DNA of 64,000 bases from Phoma sp. XZ068 (taxonomy: Eukaryota; Ascomycota; Dothideomycetes; Pleosporales; Didymellaceae): the NCBI GenBank assembly GCA_004835665.1, contig RBKR01000028.1:310001-374000 (forward strand), in the 5' to 3' direction. Shown here piece after piece: positions 1 to 10,254 of the stretch. Below the pieces are notes generated by a model, which saw only the letters and a list, made by a program, of their open reading frames with translations, was not told where the DNA came from and ran no database searches. Made by a program: the position numbers and the translations under genes. Positions within the stretch are counted from its first letter, which is position 1; every line of letters begins with the position of its first letter.

Positions 1-714
1 AATTACGAGCCATCTGAGGCGCCTGAAGATCACCTGCCTATTAACCTGCGCGCCGCGAGGCGTAAAGCGAGCGATTACCTCAACAAACTCCTCAAAATTC
101 CTGTCTATTTTGCTGCCACGGCACTCCACCCGCGCTACAAAACCTACTACAAGCGCTTCTGGCGAGAGAAACCCACACGACTGGGCGCCGCACAGGCGAG
201 ATTCCAGCAGTTTTGGGCTCGCTACAAGCCTGCCCGCGCAGCTGCAACACTAACAGCTGCACCCAAGCCCGCAATAAGCAGCTTCGCCGACGCGATTGAC
301 TCAGTACTTGACGATAATGAGGTGACAATAGAGGAGGAGGATGAGTACGAGAGCTGGCTGAAAGAGCCTATGTGGACGTCTCTACAACACAAAGAAGGAT
401 GTACAGCTGTCCAGTACTGGCACCAGCTTCAGTCGAAGTATCCTAACCTGTCGCAGATGGAGCTGGACGTGCTAACTATCCCGGCCTCCAGCGCAGACTG
501 TGAGCGTGTTTTCACAGGTACTGGCGACATACTTGAGCCACAGAGACGCAAAATGGGCAGCCAACTATTTGCTGCGTTGGTGTGTACTCAGCGGTGGATT
601 CGAGCAGGATTCAAGCCTCCAAGCGCAAAGGCAGCGGCAACGTACGACGTTATCAAGCTCATCGAAGAGTTTGGCATAAGAATGTGGGAGGAGCCGCCGC
701 CTACAACACTATAG
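1..714 (+). CDS. hAT transposase, C-terminal part (open at window edge)
   Basis: The reading frame is open from base 1 and ends at the TAG at 712-714, so only about the last 237 residues are present. Residues such as YFAATALHPRYK in the first 160 bases are typical of the region just before the hAT dimerisation domain. The dimerisation block itself is clear at 415-610: YWHQL, LTIPASSADCERVF, and a conserved arginine-lysine stretch before the C-terminus. This domain lets hAT transposases oligomerise for cut-and-paste transposition. The element's N-terminus (BED finger and first catalytic Asp) lies outside the window, so it is unknown whether the copy is intact. The identification as hAT is firm; activity is not testable here. 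Confidence 0.88.
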   Translation, partial: NYEPSEAPEDHLPINLRAARRKASDYLNKLLKIPVYFAATALHPRYKTYYKRFWREKPTRLGAAQARFQQFWARYKPARAAATLTAAPKPAISSFADAIDSVLDDNEVTIEEEDEYESWLKEPMWTSLQHKEGCTAVQYWHQLQSKYPNLSQMELDVLTIPASSADCERVFTGTGDILEPQRRKMGSQLFAALVCTQRWIRAGFKPPSAKAAATYDVIKLIEEFGIRMWEEPPPTTL

Positions 715-822
715 AAAAAGCCTTCTTGGCGTTTCAAACTATCTAAAACTAAACAATCAATCAAAGAAAATGCGCCTGCACAGCCTTGTTAAATCAAACA
801 AACAAAACATAACACCATGAAA

Positions 823-885
823 GTCGTCAAACAAACAAAATTGGAGCCTCAAATTTTGTTTCTTTTGTTTGTTTTGTTTGTTGAC
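823..885. repeat. Inverted repeat (hairpin) downstream of the hAT transposase
   Basis: The left arm GTCGTCAAACAAACAAAATT is followed by a short loop and by AAATTTTGTTT and TTTGTTTGTTGAC, so the segment can fold on itself. It lies about 110 bases after the hAT stop codon, where subterminal or terminal repeats of the element would be expected. No terminal repeat partner is visible because the 5' end is outside the window. From 900 to 1248 I see nothing else of note. Confidence 0.5.
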
Positions 886-1248
886 AACTCTGACTCAGCG
901 ACACATTGAAAGCAACCCCCGGCTCGCCTGCTCAACTCCTGCTTCAACTTGGAGCCGCCGCATCACTGTTCAGGCGTCTTGATCAGGTTCCGGGCAGCCT
1001 CGACTTTAGTGCAAGTGTGTTGAGTATCATACAAAGGATTCGCGACAATTGCTCAGGTGTCAGACATTCGATTGACCTGCATGCCCGGTCAGGTTGCAAC
1101 GATTGGAGAGGCAACAAATACGCTGCAATTATACGTATAAGCCTATCCTGTTGAAGAAAGAACGACCATCGCAACATAGCTCGAATACAATGTTTTCCAC
1201 ATGCTTTAGTCCATTGTCTCAGCGTGTTCCTCACGCGACGGAATCTTT

Positions 1249-2391
1249 TCAATGGGTCCCATCGTTCTTGAGGAATGACGCAGAGCGTAGGGCATCCGCT
1301 TGGGTCTGCCAAACAGGCGTGGCAAGATCGATAAGTTGCGGCCCAAACTCTGCTAACACTCCGCGGACATAGTCTTCTGATACAGGAGGCCGGGACGACA
1401 AAGTTTGGTCAGATTCAAATGTTGCGCTCTCCCACTGCTTCCGCCATTCCGTGACAGACGATTGCGCTTCTTCACTGCGCGGACGTACGTTCGTCGTAAC
1501 CATGTAGAAGGAGGAACGGATTCCATGTTTCTTCCTTGGCTTGAAGAGGCGCACTTTCGAGAACTTTGAAAACATTCTGATCATTGCGATGTTATTCCAT
1601 GCTTCTGCTTTGTGCATCAACACGACCAGCGACCCTTTGTCACGAAGGCGTTGTAGTGCGAAAACGACTTGACTCGTCACCAAGCGCAGCCGCTCCCGGG
1701 ATTCACGATACTCCGCACGAGGTTGTGCACGCTGAACTGATGCGCCGCAAAATGTGAGATCAAACGATTCGTTCTGACATGGTCTGTCCGAGGACAGATT
1801 GACAAAATCTGGATGTGTGGCGGGTACGGATGCCTTTGGGCGTCCCATGACATCTGTCAGCATTGTGACGTCGGCAAAGTCGACACGAATTCTGGGATCA
1901 GCTTTCCAACGCGGTAGCATGATTCCAAGACCTCCAGACGCTCGTGGCAGGGTTATGCCTCGTATCGTGGCTGCAGGGTGTTTTTCCAGCACTGTCGCAG
2001 TGAATCCGCCGGGCGCCAATCCAATATCCAGAACTTTAGGGGCCTGATACCCGTCGTGCGTCGCGAAAGTGATGACAGCTGTCTCGGCGTCTAATTCACG
2101 ACCAATCTCGCGAGTCATCGTGAAGAAGGCCTTCGCCAGCTTTCTGTCAGCGTTGTCCGATTGCTTGCGGCGATCCATAAAAAACTGGTCGCCGTCACGA
2201 TTCTGCCATCCCTGTCGCACGTGAGCGGCGACAAAGCATCATGATGGCGCGGTCCAGCATACCTTCTGGCGGAGTGCGGTGAGCTGCTCGAAGGCATGGC
2301 TCTCCTTCAACAGGTACTGCGTGATGATTGCCGATACTGAGGCTTGATCAGCCAACGCATCGCTGTGTGACGTTTCCCTGAGGACTTGCAT
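1249..2391 (-). CDS. FtsJ/RrmJ-like SAM-dependent methyltransferase domain protein, 2 exons, 363 aa
   Basis: Exon 1 runs 2391-2263 and exon 2 runs 2211-1249; the 51-nt intron (2262-2212) has a GTATGC donor and ACAG acceptor, and the joined frame is 364 codons with stop. The ATG at 2391 is the first Met after an in-frame TGA. The SAM-binding motif VLDIGLAPGGF lies near residue 100, followed by a second beta-strand region (GITLPRASGGLG), an aspartate-rich FADVTML segment and a late KGSLVVLMHKAEAWN strand, matching the order of a Rossmann methyltransferase of the FtsJ type. The substrate is probably RNA by family, but this fungal subfamily is uncharacterised. It is flanked by transposons on both sides, yet the frame is intact. 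Confidence 0.75.
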
Positions 2392-2995
2392 AACCGAATT
2401 GATACCTATCAGCGAAGCACCACTTGGTGAGAGGCTTCAAGTTGGATCACACCAGAAAGTATAAATTTTTTTTGCATCATGCAACGATGATCTTCTCTTG
2501 ACCTAGAATTACATTCCAGCTTCAATGAGGTCCTGGCCTAGAATGCGGGGTCTTTCTTGCGTCTCGTCATCGAAGGCGGCCGTGCACTCTCCCTGTCCTC
2601 AACATCCAAGTTCTTGTACAACATGCCGATGATCATCTGCTCCGCGGGAACGCGATCTTGACAACTATACATTGATTGGGGCCTTTGGAGAAGATCAGGG
2701 TACGATGTATGTGATCAGAAATTCCGTGTCATGTGATTCGTATGTAGAAGCTGACGATTTCAGCCCTCGTCAGAGTATCATCAAGCTATTGGTTCCGAGA
2801 CCTGCGGGAGGGCCAGAGAGCGTCGGAATCGTCTATAGCGGCACACCTCCCATTGAGGCGTATGCTTGCTGAAACCATGACACACCTAGCGCACGACGAT
2901 ACAAAGAACGGTGTTGGATGGATGACATTTATTTATACGGAAGTAACATGATGATCGGCCTTTCCGCTCGACGGGAAGAACTCCTGTGGCGCCAA
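2392..2995. other. Intergenic; no supported gene
   Basis: Only short frames occur here (for example 2672-2872 on the plus strand) with no recognisable motif. The stretch probably contains the promoter of the methyltransferase and the flank of the MULE element. Confidence 0.5.
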
Positions 2996-3081
2996 GGCTG
3001 GTGTGATTTGTCCCCCCGTTTTTGAGATTTGTCCTCCATTTGAGATTTGTCCTCCATTTGAGATTTGTCCCCCGCGCTAGC
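2996..3081 (+). repeat. MULE terminal inverted repeat, left
   Basis: It contains four tandem units ending in GATTTGTCC (the first preceded by GT, the others by GA) followed by CCCGCGCTAG. It pairs with 5801-5874 on the opposite strand. The repeated units are candidates for transposase binding sites, as in other Mutator elements; that is inference. Confidence 0.85.
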
Positions 3082-3188
3082 CGTATCGCTACTAGCACCA
3101 GATACATTACAGTATTCAATTCACTCCGGATCTTGGTATGTGTGAAGGGAAGCTAAAGCTGAATTGTCTATATCGCTGGAGTTTCCGT

Positions 3189-5665
3189 CTATTCACGCCG
3201 TCGTCTCTTACGCGGTCCAAGACTTTTCCAGGCTTCTGACGCCGCCGCTGCTGCAGCGCGCTTAGGCCGCGGCGTAGATGCATCTCTAGGCTCAACAAGT
3301 GCATTTTGAGCATCAACCTGTGCAAATCTCTCAGCGTAGAAAGCTTCCATGTCTCCAAAATGATAGTTCCAAGCCATAGTTGGTGTGCAGGAAGCAAAGA
3401 GTCCTTGCGGTGCGAGAGCCATGTTGCGCGCTTCTACTAACTCTGCAGGATCCTCCTCCTGTCCTGTCTCGACCAGAAAGTTGGTACCTGACATCATGTC
3501 ATTGCAGTGATATAGAACGGGTTGAGACCATCGACTTTCAATGTCGGCAAAAATTCATCCAATGCTGGAGGCTGCCAAACAGGAGGTGGAGACACGGTCA
3601 CTGACACAGCGACTGCTACAGGCGGAGATGAACGAACAGATGTAAGAGGAGGTAAAGGAGCGGGGGCTGGAATTGACACAGATATGCATGTGGTCACAGG
3701 GCCTGCGCCTGGAGCAGAAGTGGGAACCGAAACAGTGACAGATGTGCTGAATTGCTGCCGAGCTTCAGCAAGTGTTTGGCCCTGGGATCCATGGCGAGGT
3801 TGAAAGCGAGGAACAGAAGGGGGCACGTGTCATTCGAAAGCTGATGGGTCTCTGCGGGTCGATGCTTCCTTCCTCCTCGGCGCACCTCTTGTTTGAGCAG
3901 TGAGCGGCTCCAGGACGGACTGGTACGGTGTAGAAGATGAGCGTAGCGACGGCCCATTCTCGCGTTGATAACGCCAATGATCATCATAGAGATGATTTAG
4001 ACGTCGCGTTGCTCTAGCGGCCATCACTTCTTGCAGCGTATGGCGACAGGGAAGACCGTTCGTTTTCTCGAAAAGACCCGAACAAGGATGCCCGCCCCGA
4101 CGCTGCCTCTGCTCTCTCTGACGCAACAAATCTTGTTGCCTGATGCGCTCGATGGCTGGTGGAGTAAGGATGTCATGGATCCCAGGAGGTAGGAATGGCA
4201 TTGACTCTAGTTTGTGCTGGAATTTGGTTCTGTGTTTGGAAGATGCAATCTCCTTTGCGCACTTGCTGTATTGACTCTTGACCATCTGCTCGATCCTCCC
4301 GACGACGCGAAGCAAGTCGCCTGTCGATGTCATGAGATACTCCTTTAAGACCTTGTGCATTCCTTCGACTGGTGAGCTTGTAATCGTGTTGTAGTGCCGC
4401 TGATGAGAGGTCCAAGCAGCTGCCCACTCTGTGCGTGTTAGGTATTGGTTCTCTTGCAAGTACCTGCAAAGCTCCGGCTGATGACTGTAGTCTTTGAGCA
4501 AATCGTTCCACTTGAACTGGAACTCTAGTGGCCTCTTTGCGCAGACCAGCTGCCCTGATTAGCCGTAGGTTGCTTGATATGGGAAAAGAGCTGTTTCAGA
4601 GCGATCCCAACAACTAGGGCCAGCTTACCTGAGTCCAGCGCTTCATGAACGAAGCCCTTTGTTCAACGATCCTCTGCTTTTCCTCTTTCGTCACACCATC
4701 AGCATCTCGCCAGATCTGTTGCGCTTTCGTCTGAACGTTCTTGTGTGTGCCACACGCACAAGAGTTGAGGAACACCTGGAAGCAGCGAGCGAGCTGACAT
4801 CTTCAATGCTTCTTCTTGATCGCTGATGAACACACGTGGTTGTTGCACGCCTGTCTTGAGGAGGAATTTTGCGATCGCCCAGTGGTAGTCTGCATGTGTT
4901 TCATTGCTCAGGAAGCAGAAGCCCGCAGAGAAGAACGTTTGCAGATTGGTGCAGCCGAGTATGTGCAGCAGAGGGAGTTTGTACTTGTTGGTTCGATATG
5001 TGCAGTCCATCAGTAGGACGTCAGGGTTTGCCAGCAGAAGCTCGACCTGCTTCTGATTGGCAAAGAAGAGGTTTTGGACGTGATTGTTGCTGTCCTTTTT
5101 GACCGCATAAATCCAGTCCGGCGTGGACAGATTGTCTAGCAAAGCCTCTATCGAGGTTCTTCCGCCCAGCTGTTTCTCTCGGATCGCCTTTCTCTCGCCT
5201 CGGATGTCGGTGGCAGAGACCAGTGTCTTGGTCTTCACTCTGGATTGCAGCGAGGATCTGCATCGGCCGCGCCCCCGCATGGGTCATCAACTCGATCACT
5301 TCCTTCTGTGCCGTCGTACGCTTGCGGTACACACTGTGCGCGCTAGGATTGATGGATGGGGAATGGTTGTGGTGCTTGTCCAGAACCTCCAGCTTCCACT
5401 GCTCGCTTTGCTTCACCTTGAAAATGACCAGCTTGAAGGCACATCCTGTCGCGCGCGTGCTTGTGTTTAGCTTCGTCGCGCTTGACTGGTAGGTTCGAAA
5501 TCGGTCACAGTGATAGTAGTATCGTGTCTTGACATCTGAGTTGTGAGGCTTGCTTCGCTTGAGAACAAAGCCGTAGCCGTGTTGCATGCCATGCGTTTCG
5601 AGAGCGTCGTATGCTTCTTCATAGGAGTTGTAGAGAAGCTCCAAAGGTGCCGGAATGGCTTCCAT
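3189..5665 (-). pseudogene. MULE transposase with FAR1-like N-terminus, frameshifted
   Basis: Translation starts at the ATG at 5665 (MEAIPAPLELLYNSYEEAY). The N-terminal ~100 residues resemble the FAR1 DNA-binding domain (HGYGFVLKRSKPHNSD, YYYHCDR). The MULE catalytic core follows: first Asp in LLMDCTYRTNKYKLP, second Asp in VFISDQEEALKMSA, and Glu in SSPVEGMHKVLKEYL (about 4360). The pieces sit in different frames (5021-5680, 4699-5280, 3830-4501), with shifts near 5220 and near 4750 just after CVWHT. A probable intron with a GTAAGC donor and CTAATCAG acceptor lies near 4560-4630. After a cysteine/histidine-poor tail, proline-rich and basic C-terminal segments (3494-3826, 3189-3497) follow in further frames. 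The triad is present but the gene cannot make a full protein as read. Confidence 0.8.
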
Positions 5666-5800
5666 GATTATCACACGCAAAACTAGAGATAACCAACTAC
5701 AATGCAGAGAAGGGAATGAAGAGGTTAACGTAATGCGGAGACGTGTGGATGTCGCGCGACAATAGATTACGCGCTAAGCTTGCTTAGGCAGTTCGTTTCC

Positions 5801-5874
5801 ACTAGCAGTAGCGCGGGGGACAAATCTCAAAGGGGGGACAAATCTCAAAAACGGGGGGACAAATCATACCAGCC
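5801..5874 (-). repeat. MULE terminal inverted repeat, right
   Basis: Read on the minus strand it repeats the left end: GGCTGGTATGATTTGTCC, then GAGATTTGTCC units, then CCCCCGCGCTACTGCTAG. It has one GAGATTTGTCC unit fewer than the left end. Confidence 0.85.
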
Positions 5875-6490
5875 CATTCAGAATCTCGCAAGTTTCCTGG
5901 AGAGCTGAGCAGGGGTTTGCCTCAACAAATCACATATGCGCCGCCTAATCGTCTTTGATAGCTGATGAAGTAGGATGTAGGACAAACTCGATCGAGATAG
6001 GAGGCGGAAGGAAGTTTTGGCTGTTGGAGCTGAAGATGGTCAGAAAGGCTTCTGTCAGGCACTCAGACCCATATACCGACCTGACACATTCGCGTTTGAG
6101 ATTTGTCTGCATTATTGCTCGATCGGTCCCTCTGACACCAAAGATAGTGCGAAGTCCAAAGCTAGACGGAGTGGGGGTAACAAGAAACTGGGTCCGCCTC
6201 CGCTGTTGCTGAACACTCTCATGTTCCTTGCCGTCACATCGACGAATCAGGAGAGCGACTCAAGCTCGACGGTGCGATGTCTAATCTGCCACAGATCAAC
6301 AGCGGAACGATCGCCTGAGTGCGTGATTGGCTAAGAGGGGGCAACACCAGGAGGGTGTTTGCGACACACTCCGCCTTCTAAGGGTCTTCATCATTCAAGT
6401 ATCGTCTGATCTACTCACTACTCCCGCTGCGAACGATTCGCGACATGTTCCTCCCTCCTTTCGACTGACGGGAATCTACCCTGCGCAACC
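5875..6490. other. Intergenic; probable 5' region of the CFEM receptor gene
   Basis: No frame longer than about 105 codons and no recognisable motif. One isolated TTGAGATTTGTCTG at about 6097 resembles a MULE terminal unit and may be a scrap of one. Confidence 0.45.
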
Positions 6491-8256
6491 ATGGGTGTTC
6501 GTGCGCTCCTCGCATCTGTTCTGTGCTTGACAGTTGTCAATGCGGGTGGTTTCGGATCGAGCTTGGAGACCAGGCAGCTGGGTCTCGCTGATATTCCAGC
6601 ATGCGGAGTAAGTCGAATCGCAACGCACCGGAGCAGATGTTTGCTGACGACTACACAGATCTTATGTATGCTATCCACAGTACCAGCAACCGGTTGCGCT
6701 CTAGACGATCTCAACTGCGTATGCAGCAATGCAGAGCTCGCATATACACTCTCCAGTTGCATGCTTGCCAACTGCACCATGGCGGATACAGCAGGCACTG
6801 CAAGGGTACAGGCAGACCTTTGCAACCTGTCGCAGGAGTCGAAAACGATACAGATGTTCCTATACACCGGAATCGTGTATTCTGTAGCTGTGCTTGTCGT
6901 TGTTCTCAGAATTACGGGAAAAGCAGTGTCGAAACGGCTAGGGCTGGCTGACTACATTGTTGTTGCAGCCCTGCTTTTGACATCGGTGCCTCTTGGATGC
7001 ACTCTTGCCAGTACGTTGAGACGGAAAACACTACCAACGTGAAGGAGGACTGACAAGACACAGTGACTAAGATTGGTTTTGGCAAGCACTTGTGGAATCT
7101 CAAGGACGGAGCACTGCTGCCCATTCTACGCTTCTGTATGCTCACCAACCCCTTCCTGGTGTCCTTCGCTTACTCATTCACAGTCTTCGTATCTTGGTCC
7201 ACTTACGTTGTGGTCCTCGGCTTGATCAAAGTTTCCCTCATCCTCTTCTATCTCGAGATTTTCAAGACGCCCCGCTTCGCCACAACCGCCTACGTCGTCC
7301 TCGCCTACATAATCATAAACTCCACTATCATATTCCTCATGACGATCTTCGTATGCAAACCCGTCGAATCGTTCTGGAATAGGGATATAAAGGGCAAGTG
7401 TATGGACTTGCAAGGGCTGGCTTATGCGAACTCCGCGAGTGCGATATTGCAAGATTTGATCTTGTTAATCTTGCCGTTGGTGTTCATCATGAACCTACAG
7501 ATGAAGAGGTATAGGAAGGTTGCCGTGGGATTGATGTTTACGATAGGAACGTTTGGGTGCATTGCGACGGTTATTCGACTGCAAACTCTTCTCGCCTTTA
7601 AGGTCTCGATCGATCCTACATGGGACTACGTACCCGTCACCATCTGGACCGAACTGGAGCTCGCCGCGGGCTTTATATGCGTCTCGCTTCCATCGATACG
7701 CATACTAATTGTCAGGATGCTGCCTATCAGCGTCAAGGAGTTTCTCAGCCATATAACGCATCCATCGAGTAGGGGTAATTCGGGGAACAAACAGGCAACG
7801 CCGCCGCCGCAAAGGGAGTGGAAGAAACCGAGTTCCTGGATCAACATATCGCAGGACGGCGATGAGAGTGCAACTGCAATGGCGTCTAGGAAAAGCTTCC
7901 TGAGCGGTTTCTGGTTTCGCAACTCCGGATCTCCCTTCGCTTCGCATACGCGCAACGGATCCCGGAGACTACGATCCGCGATGAGCAACTACAGCGAATC
8001 CGGCGTTGCCGTCACACGGCCTCCATATCATGAACGAAATGAGTCAAGAGACCTGCCGGTCGAACTATTAGCTGTGCCGAAGTCCACGGCAAGTAAATCC
8101 GCCCGACAGTCATGCAAGAGCCGTAGAGGCTCGGAAGACCATGTCACGGCGCTGCCAAAGATTGGGTGTCTACCCGAACGCAATTTCTCAGATCTTGATT
8201 TGATGAGGGATTTCAGGGGACTGGATCGGAAATGGAGTAGGGATGATGATGTATAA
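6491..8256 (+). CDS. CFEM-domain GPCR-like membrane protein (Pth11-type), 3 exons, 553 aa
   Basis: Exons are 6491-6607, 6659-7010 and 7064-8256 (introns of 51 and 53 nt, GTAAGT/ACACAG and GTACGT/ACACAG), giving 554 codons with stop. A signal peptide (MGVRALLASVLCLTVVNA) leads into an eight-cysteine CFEM domain at roughly residues 30-95, running from IPACG through TGCALDDLNCVCS to ADLC. Seven hydrophobic segments follow (e.g. FLYTGIVYSVAVLVVVLRI, YIVVAALLLTSVPLGC), ending before residue 320. A serine- and arginine-rich cytoplasmic tail of about 200 residues follows. The architecture matches fungal Pth11-like receptors that sense surfaces or host cues at the plasma membrane. The ligand is unknown. 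The reading frame looks intact, so it is probably functional. Confidence 0.9.
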
Positions 8257-8393
8257 CACGAAAATTGATTGGGTATAGTCTGATACGAATAATAACGTCT
8301 TAATGCCACACCAGAACGCCGCGCAATATTTGCCGGTCAGAACTCATCATCAAAACAACCCCTTCAATACCATCAAAGCACGATCAACCCAGC

Positions 8394-9085
8394 TTAGCTC
8401 GCAGCAGAAATAGCAGCCTTAGCTTCCTTTGCCTGCTTATCCACTCTCACCCACGCAACACCCAACGCAAGAAGAATATCCATACCAGGCGCTACATGAA
8501 CGAGGTCATGCCGATTCACTTGCGACCATTCCTCATGGCGGGACATTGTCACTACCGGATTGCCATTCATCAGTATACCCTTGTCCTGGCCTTGAACCTT
8601 GTTCTGAATGAGAATGTTGTGGGAGGGTGGGGAGGGGTCGTTGATCGTTAGGTCTAGGATTTGGTTAGGAATTTGAGCTACGGAAGAGGATGTAGGTGGC
8701 ATTGAGAAGGAGGGGAATGGGAAGACGTACTGTAGTCGGTACATGTGAGGCCTGTGTGAAGTTTGAGATACCAGACTTCGTTTCCATCACCGCGCAACCC
8801 GTGATATTCCGTGCATCGACCACTGCAGGGGTGTGTTTCTCCTACAATGCGCATGACCTCTTTTCCGTCTAACGTCTTGAAGCTGATCTCTTTACGCTTG
8901 TCCTCTTTGATTTCTAGAAATGTTGTACTGGCTTCTCCGCTGGGAGTGGAAAACGAGACGGAAGCGGATGCTTTTGAGTACATAATATCGCGCCCTTTCA
9001 TGAGAAACGTCTCTGGCTTTCTGGCCGTGAAACCGGGGAAGATAGGCAGACCGGGTTGGGGGAGGGAAGGGAGATTGTACGCCAT
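8394..9085 (-). CDS. LURP-one-related (LOR, tubby-like fold) protein, 2 exons, 212 aa
   Basis: Exon 1 is 9085-8731 and exon 2 is 8677-8394; the 53-nt intron has a GTACGT donor and CCGTAG acceptor, and the total is 213 codons with stop. The ATG at 9085 was chosen because the protein then begins MAYNLPSLPQPGLPIFPGF, typical of fungal members. Diagnostic stretches are TFLMKGRDIMYSKAS, KEISFKTLDGKEVMRIVGE and, near the C-terminus, HDLVHVAPGMDILLALGVAW, which match the beta-barrel and central helix of the LOR family (PF04525, related to tubby and scramblase folds). Function in fungi is unknown; membrane or nucleic-acid association is only suggested by fold. It is convergent with the CFEM receptor, the 3' ends being 137 bp apart. 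Confidence 0.78.
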
Positions 9086-9300
9086 GGTTTTTGTTGTCTG
9101 TTCATTATGAAGTCGAGTCCACATGGAGTCTTGTACTTGAAGGTCGGAGATTATTATAAGATAGTTCGGTATGCGGTCTTGTCGCGAAATTTATAATCAC
9201 TTCCTTAATAACACCTCATACACAGACCAAAGATGCAATGTCATGCAGCTGACGGCATTTTACCCTGAGTAGAAGTTGCAGACGCCGTTCTCGCGTCCGC

Positions 9301-10014
9301 ATGCAAGCATCACTCACATCCGAGAAACAGCACAATGAGCTCGTGCGTGGTCTCGCAAAGGCTACGAAACATTTCAGACGCACGAGTCACACTCCCTGGG
9401 GGGCGCCAAGATTCCCATATAAGACTTCGGGCGAAGTGCCGGGGCTGAACAAGATCCTTGGACTAGACCTAGCCACGTCCAGCGTCAGAGTCGAGGCTAA
9501 CGTGACAATGGAAGCTCTCGTTCACTTTACGCTGGCATTTGGCCTGCTTCCGGCTGTCGTCGCTAGCACCAGGAGCATGCCTGTTGCTGATGCATTTGCT
9601 GCTCAGTCGAGCGAGTCCTCATCTTTTGCGTTTGGCACCTTTGATTGTACTGTGACTGAGATAGAGATAATCTTGGGCGACGGCCGAATTGCCTACTTAC
9701 GCCCGCACGATCGCTCACACGAAGCTTTATTCTACGGAAGTGCTGGAGTGCCTTACTGTCCGGGCTTGATCACCATGTTCGAGATATGTCTTGTCCGTGC
9801 TGGGCCATATGTAGAACTCGAAATTCATCCCGACACTCAGTCTTGGACTGCAGAGAAAGCGACTCGAGAGGCGATAGCAAGAGCGCACAGAGACCCGTCC
9901 ATCGACTTTGTGGAGACTGTAGTGTCCCGAGAGTCCTGCAGGGTAACCACAGGGCGCTTCTCTCCATCTGCTGACTCTGTCACTCGTTCGGGAACAACTT
10001 GTTGGCAGGTCTAG
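9301..10014 (+). pseudogene. FAD-linked oxidoreductase of DHCR24 (delta24-sterol reductase/Diminuto) type, 3'-truncated by an LTR
   Basis: The ATG at 9301 opens a 237-codon frame. The FAD-binding PCMH-type domain is evident: RTSHTPWGA, LNKILGLDLATSSVRVEANVTM, GLLPAVVAS, then SSESSSFAFGTFDCTVTEIEIILGDG and EALFYGSAGVPYCPGLITMFE, in the same order as in DHCR24-like proteins. The frame ends inside the solo LTR that starts at base 10000 (last residues CWQV are LTR-encoded), so the C-terminal half of the usual ~500 residues is missing. No continuation is found after the LTR ends at 10254, which argues for a rearrangement rather than a simple insertion. The closing proline-serine stretch before the LTR suggests mild decay. 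Confidence 0.75.
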
Positions 10015-10254
10015 AAAGTACGGTGATATCTGGATCGGAGAGACCGAAAATCTATACTTTCGGTGAGACCGAGACGATCGGGTTGACCGCCGGCCAGGCC
10101 GAAGAGCTGAAGTTGAGGCCGTAGATATAAAGGAATAGGTTGCGCTCTGGAGAAAGGGGACAGAGGTTTCTCGAATAAAGGATAATTTCGACTCTATTGA
10201 GACTTACGTCACATGCGCCACAGTATTAGAGTTCTCATACGAGTCATACCAACA
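10000..10254 (+). mobile_element. Solo LTR (255 bp, family L255), copy 1
   Basis: It begins TGTTGGCAGGTCTAG and ends CATACCAACA, the TG...CA ends of an LTR. A TATA-like ATATAAAGG lies at about 10127 and a polyadenylation signal AATAAA at about 10175, which sets the orientation as plus. Near-identical copies lie at 35619-35694 (truncated) and 63580-63833. Five-base flanks differ (caact versus aatgt), so there is no target-site duplication. Confidence 0.82.

Larger units (their letters stand above)
2996..5874 (-). mobile_element. MULE (Mutator-like) DNA transposon with repeat-rich terminal inverted repeats
   Basis: The two ends are inverted copies: the left end begins GGCTGGTGTGATTTGTCC and the reverse complement of the right end begins GGCTGGTATGATTTGTCC. 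Both continue into several copies of the motif GAGATTTGTCC and then into CCCCCGCGCTA. A decayed MULE transposase fills the interior on the minus strand. The usual 8-10 bp target duplication was sought and not found, so one flank may have been lost or rearranged. A detached pair of similar ends occurs at 58271-58480. Confidence 0.85.

Noticed and set aside
2996..5874. 8-10 bp target-site duplication of the MULE
   Set aside because: Flanks (CTGTGGCGCCAA and CATTCAGAAT) share no direct repeat; not claimed.
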